In this document: in pieces, positions 38,901 to 44,279 of the stretch
Numbering within the stretch: the stretch's first letter is position 1
Layout: every line of letters begins with the position of its first letter
Source: Sinonovacula constricta
Lineage: Eukaryota; Mollusca; Bivalvia; Cardiida; Solecurtidae
Assembly (NCBI GenBank): GCA_007844125.1
Contig: CM017569.1
Coordinates: forward strand, 3,959,976-4,023,975
Direction of reading: 5' to 3'
DNA length: 64,000 nt
Notes under the pieces: model-generated
Databases searched by the model: none
What the model was told of the DNA's origin: nothing
What the model saw: the letters and a program-made list of their open reading frames with translations, nothing else
Translations under genes and position numbers: made by a program

Positions 38901-40579
38901 ATTGACTTTCAATAGAGAAGGCGAGATAATGTTTATTGTTTTATTCTATGACTTTCAATAACTAGTGTGAATAAATGTGAGACTTCCTCTAATATATGAT
39001 TCTTTTTTTTTAGTTCAATGTATCAATAACATAAAATTCTGCAGGCATGTTTTTTAAAATATTAATTACACCTCCACCAACAATAAGCTTTGAAATGTTT
39101 AATTATTGTTAATATTTATTTTGATTGCAGGCTACAATGTAAGTGCATGAAAGAATGGTTTTTATTTAGTATAAATGTTATGTATTTTCATAATAATAAT
39201 AAGCTGATATTGCCCTTTTTACAGTAATTGTTGTAGTCTATAAATGCTCTCTGGGGAGCTGCTCTCAGACATACAATAAATAGTTCTGTTTCACATTGTA
39301 CTTATTATGCACTTTTTTTTATTCTGTAAACATTTCATGCTTAACATGTGCTTAGTGTCTGAATTTTTTTTTTACAAACTACCTCCTAACAAATGGAAAT
39401 GCATAAAAGAATTTGTTGCCTCAGCACTCACATTGGTGTTACCCCTTGACCCTTTTTCGTGTATAATACAGCTCCCAGAGATTTAAATTACTCCTTAGAT
39501 CAAAAACATACAAATTGTTTATTCATTAATGTTACTTAAGCTGCTTAAAAAATTGTATCACAGTATCCTGGAGATCTTTGTCATTTTTTAATATTAATAA
39601 GTCATTACCAAAGTTAAAATATAATCTGAAAATAAAACTGCTTACTTATTGTTCTGTATGCTAGTTTATATTTCAATTTTCTTAGTAAAACGGTGTGTTG
39701 TTATTGTAGGTACCTGAAGTGGTTGTAGACCAGATAGCAGATGATGGGAGTGATGCAGGCAGTGTCAAGTCCTCCACCTCTGGTGTGTCAGGATTCTCCA
39801 GTTACTCAGCCTTCAGTGGTCAAAGCAAGGTAGAGTATGCTGACATACTGTTAAAGGTCTAGTTTTACACGTGAATAAAGAAAAATATGATTCTGAAACT
39901 GTAATTGTTAATATACAGTACATTTTACTTTGTGAATTTTTTCTAGACCTGTCTCAGAAACAAAATCTGTTCTCTAGTAACTGACAAAATAAAACAAAGC
40001 AAGTGCAATGAAGATTTTTTTGAAAATTACATCAGATTTGGCAATTAAGGGTCCTGATTATTTCCCCGATTCATATAAAATTGCTTAGTTTGCTCACCTT
40101 TTTTGAGCCAACTAACTGTTTTGAACTTTTTATAACATTTCATGTGAAGGTGAGATAATGTTTATTGTTTTATTCTATGACATAAGAGTAAATAATATAG
40201 TCACACTATTGATACAGAAATGCAAGTATTTTAAAACAAAATAAAGTATAATTTGTTGTATTTGTGTTCATTGTGCATATGATTCTCATAGAACATGCTT
40301 TGATAGATATTTATCATGAGAATGTTTTTGTTCTTCATTTCATGTTGTGGTTTCTTAATTAAGGCTCATATTGCAGAGGTTTAAATGAAGATTGTCATTA
40401 GAAATGTTGTTTTCAAGTATAATACTTTTTCTGTTGTTTTTTTCCAGGTATCTGAAAACCGAGAAAATGAGCAGCAAGGTCGCCCATTGGGAACAAAGAA
40501 ACCTGCTAAGAAAAACTTCAATAACATCACACCAAGATCTAAGACCAGACTCCCTCTTCGCCAGGCTAATGCTGAATAA
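8861..40579 (+). CDS. KIF11: Kinesin-5 mitotic motor (KIF11/Eg5), complete, 23 coding exons
   Basis: Plus-end-directed homotetrameric kinesin-5 that crosslinks and slides antiparallel microtubules to build the bipolar spindle. Coding exons: 8861-8925, 12687-12911, 13307-13442, 16009-16134, 17008-17132, 20020-20110, 20538-20683, 22705-22801, 23996-24091, 24268-24356, 25100-25187, 25562-25771, 26396-26603, 27421-27593, 29915-30040, 30318-30485, 33720-33797, 34092-34253, 36129-36308, 37349-37571, 38261-38406, 39710-39829, 40448-40579. All introns are GT-AG and all phases agree, giving 1069 residues (human 1056). Motor domain about 16-365: P-loop GQTGTGKT 99-106, loop L5 with [11 protein letters not shown] 111-121, switch I NAHSSRSH 222-229, switch II DLAGSE 258-263, neck linker near 350-369. 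A coiled-coil stalk follows. The BimC box ([10 protein letters not shown], Thr940) lies in exon 21, and the C-terminus SKTRLPLR matches the Eg5 tail. The start is supported by the NIQV-like HIQVAVRLR that begins the motor. Confidence 0.96.
9710..9846. mobile_element. Foldback/MITE, 137-bp near-perfect hairpin
   Basis: Two arms of about 65 bases are inverted copies of each other around a centre near 9778. The left arm starts CAAGATCATAAAACTAAG and the right arm ends CTTAGTTTTATCATCTTG; the inner parts carry GATCAGTCTCAAATCTCA and its complement. Such hairpins are typical of non-autonomous foldback elements. There is no coding capacity, and no target duplication was identified with certainty. 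Confidence 0.65.
9875..10030. repeat. GAT/GTT-rich simple sequence
   Basis: Degenerate trinucleotide runs (GATGAT, GTTGTT, GATGATGATGATAATGATG) with interruptions. Confidence 0.7.
10455..10545. repeat. Short tandem duplication
   Basis: The segment CTATACAGGCTGCGTAAAAG followed by CTGCGTTTT occurs twice head to tail with small differences (second copy TTATACAGGCTGCGTTAAAA). Confidence 0.7.
11009..11944. mobile_element. Non-autonomous long-TIR element with 10-bp target duplication (MULE-like)
   Basis: The left end (from 11009) and right end (to 11944) are inverted copies over roughly 80-95 bases, both carrying GGAGGTTTCGGTAAATGACA and TTTCTGCACAAAATGTTTGG. The element is flanked by a perfect direct repeat GTACGGGAGG at 10999-11008 and 11945-11954. 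Long terminal inverted repeats plus a 9-10 bp duplication are the hallmark of Mutator-like transposons. The AT-rich interior has no transposase. The outermost bases of the two ends differ (GTACT versus GGTTTAT), so the precise tips are uncertain. It lies in KIF11 intron 1. Confidence 0.65.
12687..12911 (+). CDS. KIF11: KIF11 exon 2 (residues 22-97)
   Basis: Acceptor TTTTTTCAG before 12687; donor GTAAGT at 12912. Encodes [11 protein letters not shown] through GYNCTIFA, the N-terminal half of the motor core up to the strand before the P-loop. Both flanking introns are phase 2. Confidence 0.95.
12912..13306 (+). other. KIF11: KIF11 intron 2
   Basis: About 395 bases, AT-rich; nothing recognised. 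Confidence 0.7.
13307..13442 (+). CDS. KIF11: KIF11 exon 3: P-loop and loop L5 (residues 97-142)
   Basis: Encodes [17 protein letters not shown] and then a segment with [23 protein letters not shown] is the nucleotide-binding P-loop. The following long loop L5 with GER and Trp121 is specific to kinesin-5 and forms the pocket for allosteric inhibitors in the human protein. Donor GTAAGT at 13443, phase 0. Confidence 0.97.
13829..13990 (+). pseudogene. PHD-finger-like fragment inside TIR element
   Basis: From ATG 13829 the frame reads [10 protein letters not shown], a stop, then [14 protein letters not shown] and so on to TAA at 13988. The Cys-x2-Cys ... Cys-x2-Cys ... His-x3-Cys-Cys pattern with WYHGKC is the signature of a PHD zinc finger (compare CxxCxxWxHxxC). 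One in-frame TAA breaks it. The finger also lacks a clean second half. It probably derives from the transposon rather than from a host gene. Confidence 0.5.
14417..14743 (+). pseudogene. Vertnin/OTU-like domain fragment inside TIR element
   Basis: One frame runs 108 codons with a single internal TAA. It contains [15 protein letters not shown], then [20 protein letters not shown] followed by ESFHVLMRL. The N-G-(N)-C-(L/M)-(Y/F)-R...L.GTE......RL order is that of vertnin/OTU-type cysteine-protease-fold domains, with the possible catalytic Cys present but Asn replaced by Tyr. The assignment rests on motif memory only. Confidence 0.45.
15428..15683. repeat. Dispersed repeat, copy A
   Basis: Shares TTTTCTTCTGT, ATCAATGAAAA, CTAATAC, TTTGTACATCC and ACACGTTGTTGC, in the same order and orientation, with 60857-61076. 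The two copies are diverged, with internal length differences. Class unknown. Confidence 0.6.
16009..16134 (+). CDS. KIF11: KIF11 exon 4 (residues 143-184)
   Basis: Encodes [20 protein letters not shown] and FDLLGSSDD; the SxLExYNEExxDLL block is conserved in all kinesin motors. Donor GTAAGT at 16135. Confidence 0.96.
16332..16628 (-). mobile_element. Decayed LINE fragment (RT C-terminal region)
   Basis: The minus-strand translation contains [17 protein letters not shown] followed by a basic region. This matches the motif RRxRWFGHVxRM..xR that many non-LTR retrotransposon polyproteins carry near the C-terminus. The conserved Trp-Phe-Gly-His is altered to Cys-Phe-Gly-Gln. Only about 100 codons survive. 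Confidence 0.55.
16735..16968 (+). mobile_element. tRNA-derived SINE
   Basis: Starts with a tRNA-like head: box A-like AATAGCTCAAGCAATAGAGC at 16743, and box B-like ATGTTCAAACCCCGG. The body (GTCAAACCAAAGACTTTAAA ...) is shared with 59471-59659, so it is a multicopy family. The body ends near ATGATTGAAATGTCGC. Confidence 0.8.
17008..17132 (+). CDS. KIF11: KIF11 exon 5 (residues 185-226)
   Basis: Encodes [20 protein letters not shown] up to [10 protein letters not shown], which leads into switch I. Donor GTAGGC at 17133, phase 2. Confidence 0.96.
18420..19219. mobile_element. pogo/Tigger-like non-autonomous element, 800 bp, TA duplication
   Basis: The left end CAGTCAACTCTCGTTATCTC and the right end GATATAACGAGAGTTGACTG are inverted copies, and the element is flanked by TA on both sides (18418-18419 and 19220-19221). 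TIRs of the CAGT..AACCTCGTTATA type and a TA target are typical of the pogo/Tigger branch of Tc1/mariner. Subterminal repeats (GAGATATCCGA, GATATATCCGA, ACATAACCGG) add further symmetry. No transposase frame is present. Confidence 0.75.
19275..19870. repeat. Unassigned segment bounded by CCTATATTT clusters
   Basis: Clusters of CCTATATTT/TCCTATAT at 19275-19400 and 19790-19870 flank about 400 bases that include a minus-strand 63-codon frame (19516-19707) with an acidic tail [10 protein letters not shown]. This could be a diverged element, but no ends are clear. Confidence 0.35.
20020..20110 (+). CDS. KIF11: KIF11 exon 6: switch I (residues 226-256)
   Basis: Begins with the last base of a Ser codon and encodes [20 protein letters not shown] and then [10 protein letters not shown]. 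With exon 5 it completes switch I NAHSSRSH. Donor GTATGT at 20111. Confidence 0.96.
20262..20412 (+). repeat. SINE-like repeat, shared tail family, copy 1
   Basis: Ends with TCTTCCTCTACAATATAAGC, then TGGATGTTGCCA, GATCACATTTGTGTTG and GCAATGTA. The same tail occurs at 25265-25372 and, more diverged, at 37925-38075. Probably the 3' part of a SINE or LINE family. Confidence 0.6.
20538..20683 (+). CDS. KIF11: KIF11 exon 7: switch II (residues 257-305)
   Basis: Encodes [40 protein letters not shown] and then EHAPHIPY. Switch II (DLAGSE) and the relay helix are intact, including the invariant Gly and Glu. Donor GTACAT, phase 2. Confidence 0.97.
20867..21207. mobile_element. MITE bounded by TGCTCCCC / GGGGAGCA
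   Basis: Begins TGCTCCCCTAGGGGCAAGC, with AGTCGCCGCTTCGTTCGTTC just inside, and ends TTTGGGGAGCA. I recognise this layout (a short TGCTCCCC inverted end followed by AGTCGCCGCTTCG) as a very abundant bivalve repeat. No coding content. The interior is diverged. Confidence 0.6.
21990..22443 (+). other. Coding-like stretch, not recognised
   Basis: A 91-codon frame at 21996-22271 has a Ser/Thr/Gln-rich start ([20 protein letters not shown]) and a mixed-composition remainder. A second frame at 22255-22443 overlaps its end. The composition is more protein-like than the surrounding intron, suggesting a piece of an inserted element or retro-copy. I do not recognise the protein. Confidence 0.25.
22705..22801 (+). 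CDS. KIF11: KIF11 exon 8 (residues 305-337)
   Basis: Encodes [20 protein letters not shown] and [13 protein letters not shown], the highly conserved microtubule-binding helix region of the motor. Donor GTGAGA at 22802. Confidence 0.97.
22802..23995 (+). other. KIF11: KIF11 intron 8, almost entirely minisatellite
   Basis: A 1194-bp intron of which about 1060 bp is the 46-bp tandem repeat listed separately. Only about 100 bp at the 5' side and 37 bp before the acceptor are unique. Confidence 0.9.
22901..23982. repeat. Minisatellite: 46-bp unit, 23 full copies plus a degenerate one
   Basis: The unit begins TAGTCCAACTCACAGATCTA and ends ATGAGTAAACCCT. All 23 copies (22901-23958) are exactly 46 bp; a diverged partial 24th follows to about 23982. 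Variants are few: AACACA for AACTCA and CCAGAG for ATGAG. CCAGAG copies start at 23531, 23623, 23715 and 23807, exactly 92 bp apart, so this part is a two-unit higher-order repeat. Each unit contains the palindromes AGATCT and TGATCA. There are no unique spacers, so it is not a CRISPR array. Confidence 0.97.
23996..24091 (+). CDS. KIF11: KIF11 exon 9: end of motor and neck linker (residues 338-369)
   Basis: Encodes [20 protein letters not shown] and [12 protein letters not shown]. This contains the last motor helix (LxYAxRAKxI) and the kinesin-5 neck linker ([12 protein letters not shown]). Donor GTATGG. Confidence 0.97.
24268..24356 (+). CDS. KIF11: KIF11 exon 10 (residues 370-399)
   Basis: Encodes [20 protein letters not shown] and [10 protein letters not shown], the start of the neck coiled coil; human Eg5 has the same LKRDLAAAREKNG pattern. 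Donor GTATGT, phase 2. Confidence 0.96.
24357..25099 (+). other. KIF11: KIF11 intron 10
   Basis: About half is the TTAGCTCACC-type repeat at 24629-25077; the rest is AT-rich. Confidence 0.7.
24629..25077. mobile_element. Decayed TTAGCTCACC-type bivalve repeat
   Basis: Begins TTTTTAGCTCACCTTAGCAT, followed by TCAACAATTTGCTTGTGAAC, CTCAAGAGGC and repeated AATCTTCACCAAACTTGGTT-type segments. It ends near CTTCAAGTGAGCAATTATTG. I recognise this as an abundant repeat in bivalve genomes; the copy is heavily diverged. Class is uncertain. Confidence 0.5.
25100..25187 (+). CDS. KIF11: KIF11 exon 11 (residues 399-428)
   Basis: Encodes [20 protein letters not shown] and EATVDELAK, heptad-patterned coiled coil. 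Donor GTAAAC. Confidence 0.93.
25188..25561 (+). other. KIF11: KIF11 intron 11 with SINE-like tail repeat
   Basis: Short intron; 25265-25372 is the second copy of the shared tail repeat, and it also has an A-rich tract at 25369-25390. Confidence 0.7.
25265..25372 (+). repeat. SINE-like repeat, shared tail family, copy 2
   Basis: Contains GTCTTCCACCACCAATAATA, then ACTGGATGTTGCCAGTATGA, TCACAGTTGTG and GCAATGTAAC followed by A-rich DNA, matching 20262-20412. Confidence 0.6.
25562..25771 (+). CDS. KIF11: KIF11 exon 12 (residues 429-498)
   Basis: Encodes [20 protein letters not shown] through [15 protein letters not shown], a charged coiled-coil stalk. Human Eg5 has the equivalent ELFMDNKNELDQCKSDL. 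Donor GTAATT, phase 0. Confidence 0.94.
25772..26395 (+). other. KIF11: KIF11 intron 12
   Basis: AT-rich; nothing recognised. Confidence 0.6.
26396..26603 (+). CDS. KIF11: KIF11 exon 13 (residues 499-568)
   Basis: Encodes [20 protein letters not shown] and RKRSVEDHN..., closely matching the human VSGLHSKLDRKKAVDQHN block. The first codons are often missed because the exon starts with Leu-Leu. Donor GTGAAT, phase 1. Confidence 0.96.
26604..27420 (+). other. KIF11: KIF11 intron 13
   Basis: AT-rich; nothing recognised. Confidence 0.6.
27421..27593 (+). CDS. KIF11: KIF11 exon 14 (residues 568-625)
   Basis: Encodes [20 protein letters not shown] through [13 protein letters not shown], stalk coiled coil. 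Acceptor TTTTCAG, donor GTGAGT. Assigned by position, phase continuity and heptad pattern. Confidence 0.9.
27594..29914 (+). other. KIF11: KIF11 intron 14 (2.3 kb)
   Basis: AT-rich. I see no clear element ends and no coding stretch. Confidence 0.6.
29915..30040 (+). CDS. KIF11: KIF11 exon 15 (residues 626-667)
   Basis: Encodes [20 protein letters not shown] and [20 protein letters not shown] then QQ, stalk. Donor GTACTC. Supported by frame continuity. Confidence 0.9.
30318..30485 (+). CDS. KIF11: KIF11 exon 16 (residues 668-723)
   Basis: Encodes [20 protein letters not shown] through [18 protein letters not shown], Gln-rich coiled coil. The donor GTCAGA at 30486 is also the first unit of a 21-bp tandem repeat. 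Confidence 0.88.
30486..30588. repeat. 21-bp tandem repeat starting at a splice donor
   Basis: Five copies of GTCAGAAGCACTGATTGACA plus T, with G/T and T/C variants. The first copy begins exactly at the GT of the exon 16 donor. Because the unit is 21 bp, it stays open in two frames, but the KIF11 frame reads into TGA within the first unit. Confidence 0.9.
30603..31306. mobile_element. TIR element with CACTTATAAG ends
   Basis: Left end CACTTATAAGATGGGATTTT; right end CCCGTCTTAGTCTTATAAGTG. An inner GCTCGTCTTATAGGCGGG echoes the ends. About 704 bp, with no transposase recognised. Target duplication unclear. Confidence 0.5.
31976..33286. mobile_element. TIR element with 34-bp near-perfect ends
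   Basis: Left end 31976-32009 starts GTGACTGGCCATATCAAAAT. The right end 33253-33286 is its inverted copy with one mismatch (GCGAC for GTGAC at the inner end). ATTT flanks both sides (31972-31975 and 33287-33290), a possible 4-bp duplication. A minus-strand 86-codon frame inside (32673-32933) has no recognised domain. Superfamily unknown. Confidence 0.6.
33720..33797 (+). CDS. KIF11: KIF11 exon 17 (residues 724-749)
   Basis: Short 26-codon exon encoding [20 protein letters not shown] and TEHFDN. Acceptor TTTGTAG, donor GTAAGT. In frame with its neighbours. Confidence 0.88.
34092..34253 (+). CDS. KIF11: KIF11 exon 18 (residues 750-803)
   Basis: Encodes [20 protein letters not shown] through [11 protein letters not shown], stalk region. 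Acceptor TACCACAG, donor GTACAT. Confidence 0.9.
34254..36128 (+). other. KIF11: KIF11 intron 18 (1.9 kb)
   Basis: More than half is the 1025-bp CAGGGCTGG element (34888-35912). The rest is AT-rich. Confidence 0.75.
34888..35912. mobile_element. CAGGGCTGGAAA-ended DNA element (hAT-like)
   Basis: The left end CAGGGCTGGAAAATTTTTC and the right end TATTTTTCCAGCCCTG are inverted copies. GATTA flanks both sides (34883-34887 and 35913-35917). Subterminal GTCCCGGACTAGT motifs occur near both ends. CAGGG-type tips resemble hAT elements, but those make 8-bp duplications and only 5 bp match here. Interior non-coding. Confidence 0.6.
36129..36308 (+). CDS. KIF11: KIF11 exon 19 (residues 804-863)
   Basis: Encodes [20 protein letters not shown] through [13 protein letters not shown]. 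The SxVQxxxxxxxxE block parallels human PLSSVQENIQQ. Donor GTAATG. Confidence 0.92.
36309..37348 (+). other. KIF11: KIF11 intron 19
   Basis: AT-rich; short GTT run near 36525-36545; nothing else recognised. Confidence 0.6.
37349..37571 (+). CDS. KIF11: KIF11 exon 20 (residues 864-938)
   Basis: Encodes [20 protein letters not shown] through [13 protein letters not shown]. The ending ELKTDVPTG matches human DLKLDIPTG just before the BimC box. Donor GTAAAG, phase 1. Confidence 0.95.
37572..38260 (+). other. KIF11: KIF11 intron 20
   Basis: Holds a diverged SINE-like copy (37860-38080); the remainder is AT-rich. Confidence 0.6.
37860..38080 (+). repeat. SINE-like repeat, shared tail family, copy 3 (diverged)
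   Basis: Contains TTGAACTTGGGTTCAAGTTA (box B-like) and ends with GTTCTTCCTCTAAGACAAGA, GCTGGATGTAGCTATATTGG and TGCTATTTGTG, a diverged version of the tails at 20262-20412 and 25265-25372. Confidence 0.5.
38261..38406 (+). CDS. KIF11: KIF11 exon 21: BimC box (residues 938-986)
   Basis: Encodes [20 protein letters not shown], then [16 protein letters not shown] and an acidic run. [10 protein letters not shown] is the BimC box; Thr940 corresponds to the human Cdk1 site Thr926 that recruits Eg5 to spindles. The Cdk consensus TPxR is kept. Confidence 0.96.
38407..39709 (+). other. KIF11: KIF11 intron 21
   Basis: AT-rich with several T-runs. A segment GAGATAATGTTTATTGTTTT recurs near 38922 and 40151. 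Nothing else recognised. Confidence 0.6.
39710..39829 (+). CDS. KIF11: KIF11 exon 22 (residues 987-1026)
   Basis: Encodes [20 protein letters not shown] and then a Ser-rich segment [20 protein letters not shown] of the disordered tail. Donor GTAGAG. Confidence 0.9.
39830..40447 (+). other. KIF11: KIF11 intron 22
   Basis: AT-rich; nothing recognised beyond the short repeat shared with intron 21. Confidence 0.6.
40448..40579 (+). CDS. KIF11: KIF11 exon 23 (residues 1027-1069, stop)
   Basis: Encodes [20 protein letters not shown] through [17 protein letters not shown], then TAA. The human tail ends with SRLPLRAQ, so the terminal motif is conserved and the protein is complete. Confidence 0.96.
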   Translation, partial: VSENRENEQQGRPLGTKKPAKKNFNNITPRSKTRLPLRQANAE

Positions 40580-40835
40580 ATCTAGGAAGTGCTCAATGAC
40601 TTGATAGTTTGACAAATGGCTTAGGGTATGTTTCAGGGTTATTTACCTACAAACTCAAATACTAAATGATATGTCAGATAAAGGTATTATGAGCTGAGAT
40701 ACAGTTTAAGCTATTCACTGCTACCTTGTAAATGACTTCTAGGGAATTATTAAAAATAACTGATTTATGATCTTTTGTGGAGCTAGGCCAACATTGTTAA
40801 TAAAAACTGAATAAAGTTTATTGTGAATATTGATA
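40580..40835 (+). terminator. KIF11: KIF11 3' UTR with polyadenylation signals
   Basis: Two AATAAA hexamers at 40799-40804 and 40810-40815, followed by a T/G-rich stretch, are the first strong polyadenylation signals after the stop codon. More AATAAA hexamers lie further downstream, so longer 3' ends are possible. Confidence 0.55.
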
Positions 40836-43800
40836 ATTTACAAACTTGTATTGCTTTCAAACTCCAAATCTGAGTGATCTAGACATTAACATGCTTTTAT
40901 CTGTTGGTCTCTGATTTTGTTGCCATTCAAAATCCTATGTGAATTATAGCACAGTATTTTTACTTACTTACGGTATCTATAAAGGCACATTTATTCATAT
41001 ATCAGAACAGCTCAAACCATGATGCATGGTTAAAATAACACTAGTCTTCTTAAAACATTATTAAATAGAAATATGATTCATCATATATGCAGGTTGCTGT
41101 TGTTGTTTTTAAAAAAGCTTAATAAAATGACCTCTATCATACTACTAATTTTAAGTCTAGTTTACTCCATTGTCTTTTGTCGCAACAATTATGGTATCTG
41201 CTTTTTACATAGACACTTGCAGCAATTTCCGTACTAATTATGACAACTTCTACATTGCATTAAGTGAAATTATCTGCATTTTCTGCAGAAAATTCTGACA
41301 AAATAAACTGATCGACAAAATAAACTGATACTATTTTTTAACAAAATGGAAAAGTTTTACAACTAGAGATGTATAGACCCTTTATTGGGAAATTCTTTGG
41401 TATCCTGGCTATTTATTTGAGGCAGAAAATGCTGATGCTTGTAAACAAAAGCAGTGATAAGTTGTTTAGATTTGAACTTTTAAAAACATATAATAGACAG
41501 GAGAAAGCATTGCATTTTTAGTCAATATGCAATTCTCCATGTTTTCAGAATATTGGCTTCATCTGTTAGGTTAATCCCTTTATATGACCATGTAATTCAG
41601 CATTGATAATCATAAGTTACCAGACCTCACAAGAAACATTTATTTTTTACAGACTTGTGAGGCCATTATAATGTTTAATACCCATATATAACCTGAATTG
41701 TACTCTTCAAATCATTATTGATCACAAGTTAGGTGATTTCTATAGAGATTGTTGTTTTAATGTATGATTTGCTAGTATGAAGTTTTGCAGTACAAGTCAG
41801 TTTGATCTTACTTCCTTCAGACCATAGATATTTTATGTGAGCTGTTCTCAGATTAAACAATCAGTGTTACATGTATAATGGTTACCAATGATAAATAACT
41901 CTTTTGAACTTAAAAAGCAGTCATTTGATTTAAGTTTTTTAGCAGATGTAGAATAAAATGCATTTTTGAAATAAACAAGAAACTTTGAAAAACACTATTG
42001 CCCACTGTCTGCCTGCAGGCTTTGTATTTACAAGGAGTCTTTTTAATGAGACTGCTTCAGTTTCTTTATAATTTTCAGTAATGTAAGTTGTATAAAATGT
42101 ATATTAATTTTTAACATTGTGTCACATTTTATTTATGCTTTTAATGTTTATATAATATATATTATTTGTAGCAGTTTTGTCACACATACATACAAATATA
42201 GGGTATACTTTGTAATGCTTGTTTCTCAACATTCTCATTTCATACTTTCCTCATATTCTCTCTGTAATCTGTTTTATTTCATTCTGTTATTACACTGATT
42301 TTATCCTGAATGTATTTAATGAAAGCAAGCTAGTAGCACTGCTTACTATAAGATTTTACCATTTTAAAAAGATTTAGTTAACCATGTATGCTGACCTATG
42401 TGTTAGTAGAAATCATACAGTTTCATGTTTCATTGTACTTCATTGTTGCATGTATCATTGTACTTTTGAGACTTGTGTGCCAATAAATGTAGATATGTCA
42501 TGTTTTGTTAGTGTGTTTTGTAAGCCAACAAGTTTCATGCCTTATCAAGTTCATAGGAAAATTGTTTCAACGTAATTTTTAAATATCCTCATTGACGTTG
42601 CCAAAACCTAACAAGGCATAAGGTGTAGTGTTTTTTAGATATCACATAAAAGTATCAAAATGCCTGGGATAATGATATGTTAAGTGTCGGGTCATAAAGG
42701 CCCAAATCTCTAACGGCTCTGACCAAAAAGTTCTACGTTTTAAGGATACCTGACCGGCGCACACATAGGGGGTCATAAAGGCCCATATGTGTGTTGTAAT
42801 ATGTACATGTAATTGTATGTTATTGATATGTTCGAGTAGCATATTGGCATTGCTGTATATTATTAAATGCATTATTGTTTTGCAAATTCCCTTATCTCTT
42901 AATTAGTATAAATTACTGTCGATGGAAAAAAAAATGAAGGCACCAAAAATGACAGGAATGCTGTGCGTTTCATCTTGTATTTACAGCATGGAAGTGTTTG
43001 CATTGTAGGTCTTTTTTTCATCTTTTTACGCGCACCGTAGTTACTTCTATTTTGAGGCAGTTTTGGTGAGTGAAGGTGTGTTGTTGTTTTTATAAAATAC
43101 CGATAATTTTCTTAATTTAAATGCTATTGAAATAGATGATAAACTTGTTGCAAATAACATTTTGCTACATTGATGTAAGGCCTTTGTGGTGCGGGCCTTT
43201 TTGGTCCAGGCCATGTCGGTTCTTGGCCGTTTTGGTATTGGTCCTTTTTATACCCGGTGCATGTTGTACTTAAAGTCATAATATGACTTCGAAATGGACC
43301 TTTTCTGTCGCCAAATACTGCATCTTTGCCCATATGATCCTGTAGTGCTAATGTTTAAATGCTCAAAACGACTTAGATATAACGTTTATTCCTCTTACTG
43401 ACCAAAACGTATATACATATCCTAACTAAATACGCTCTTTCCCTTTCGTCACTAAAGTTGATCATTGCCGACAATTTAAAGGGCGTTTTCAAACACGCCG
43501 AAGGTAAACGGTTCGTCGGTGTTCTTCCGACCCGAGGTGAATTCTAGATTTGTGCTTTTCCATCCTACGAGTTAATGATCCGAATAAATTTCGGGTCGGG
43601 CTGCCTTCGTCCGTCATTGTTATTTACGAATTAATGGTCACTGACGAAGTAAGTGCCGGTCACAGGATAATACGAACGCTTGCGTAATTGTCGGAATATT
43701 TCGGGATTCGACCGAAGTATTTTAGGGCTCCCCAGTACTAAAATATTTGATAAATTGTATGATGTTTATTATTGACTCATTTGAAATAATGTTAAAAACT

Positions 43801-44163
43801 ATGGACAAACAGCCCATTATATATGCCATTTAATGTTTTGTAAGTGAGAAACTTTAGAATGATGAGGAGCAGAGAGCGAGGTGCTGGCAGATAGCCGAGG
43901 AAAGATGGTAGGATTTAAATAACAATGGCTTGACTCGAAATATACAAAAAGCGTCATGCCTATATTACTGATAACTATTATTTTACATCGGCGCCGTATG
44001 ACCTATCAAGTGTCGGTGTGCCGTAAAACCCAAAAATACAAATATTATTTTACGTACTTGTATGCTTTATTGCAATATTTTGTCAATCTTCACAGCTTCT
44101 ATCTGACTTTATTGGGCGAGTGTGACGCAAACTTGTCGATGTAACGGAATTCGAAAACACATG
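40836..44163. other. Intergenic between KIF11 and SYCE3-like gene
   Basis: AT-rich to about 42.6 kb, possibly extended 3' UTR. GGGTCATAAAGGCCCA occurs twice (near 42689 and 42769), and GGCC-rich text lies at 43180-43230. A CpG-dense stretch lies at 43480-43740 with an inverted repeat (CGACCCGAGGTGAATTC and GAATAAATTTCGGGTCG). No supported exon. Confidence 0.45.
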
Positions 44164-44279
44164 TCAGTTCGCGATACTGTTCCGGCATTTCTCACAGTCG
44201 TCCTTGGCTTGACTGAGATCTGCTTCCACATCCGGGTCATACAGCGTGGCAAGTTCAGCCTCCAGCACGTGCGCCCGTA
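44164..44279 (-). CDS. SYCE3: SYCE3-like exon 2 (residues 42-79, stop)
   Basis: Acceptor GTTTAACAG, then TA completing a Leu codon and RAHVLEAELATLYDPDVEAD followed by LSQAKDDCEKCRNSIAN and TGA. Coding base composition differs sharply from the AT-rich intron. Confidence 0.7.
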
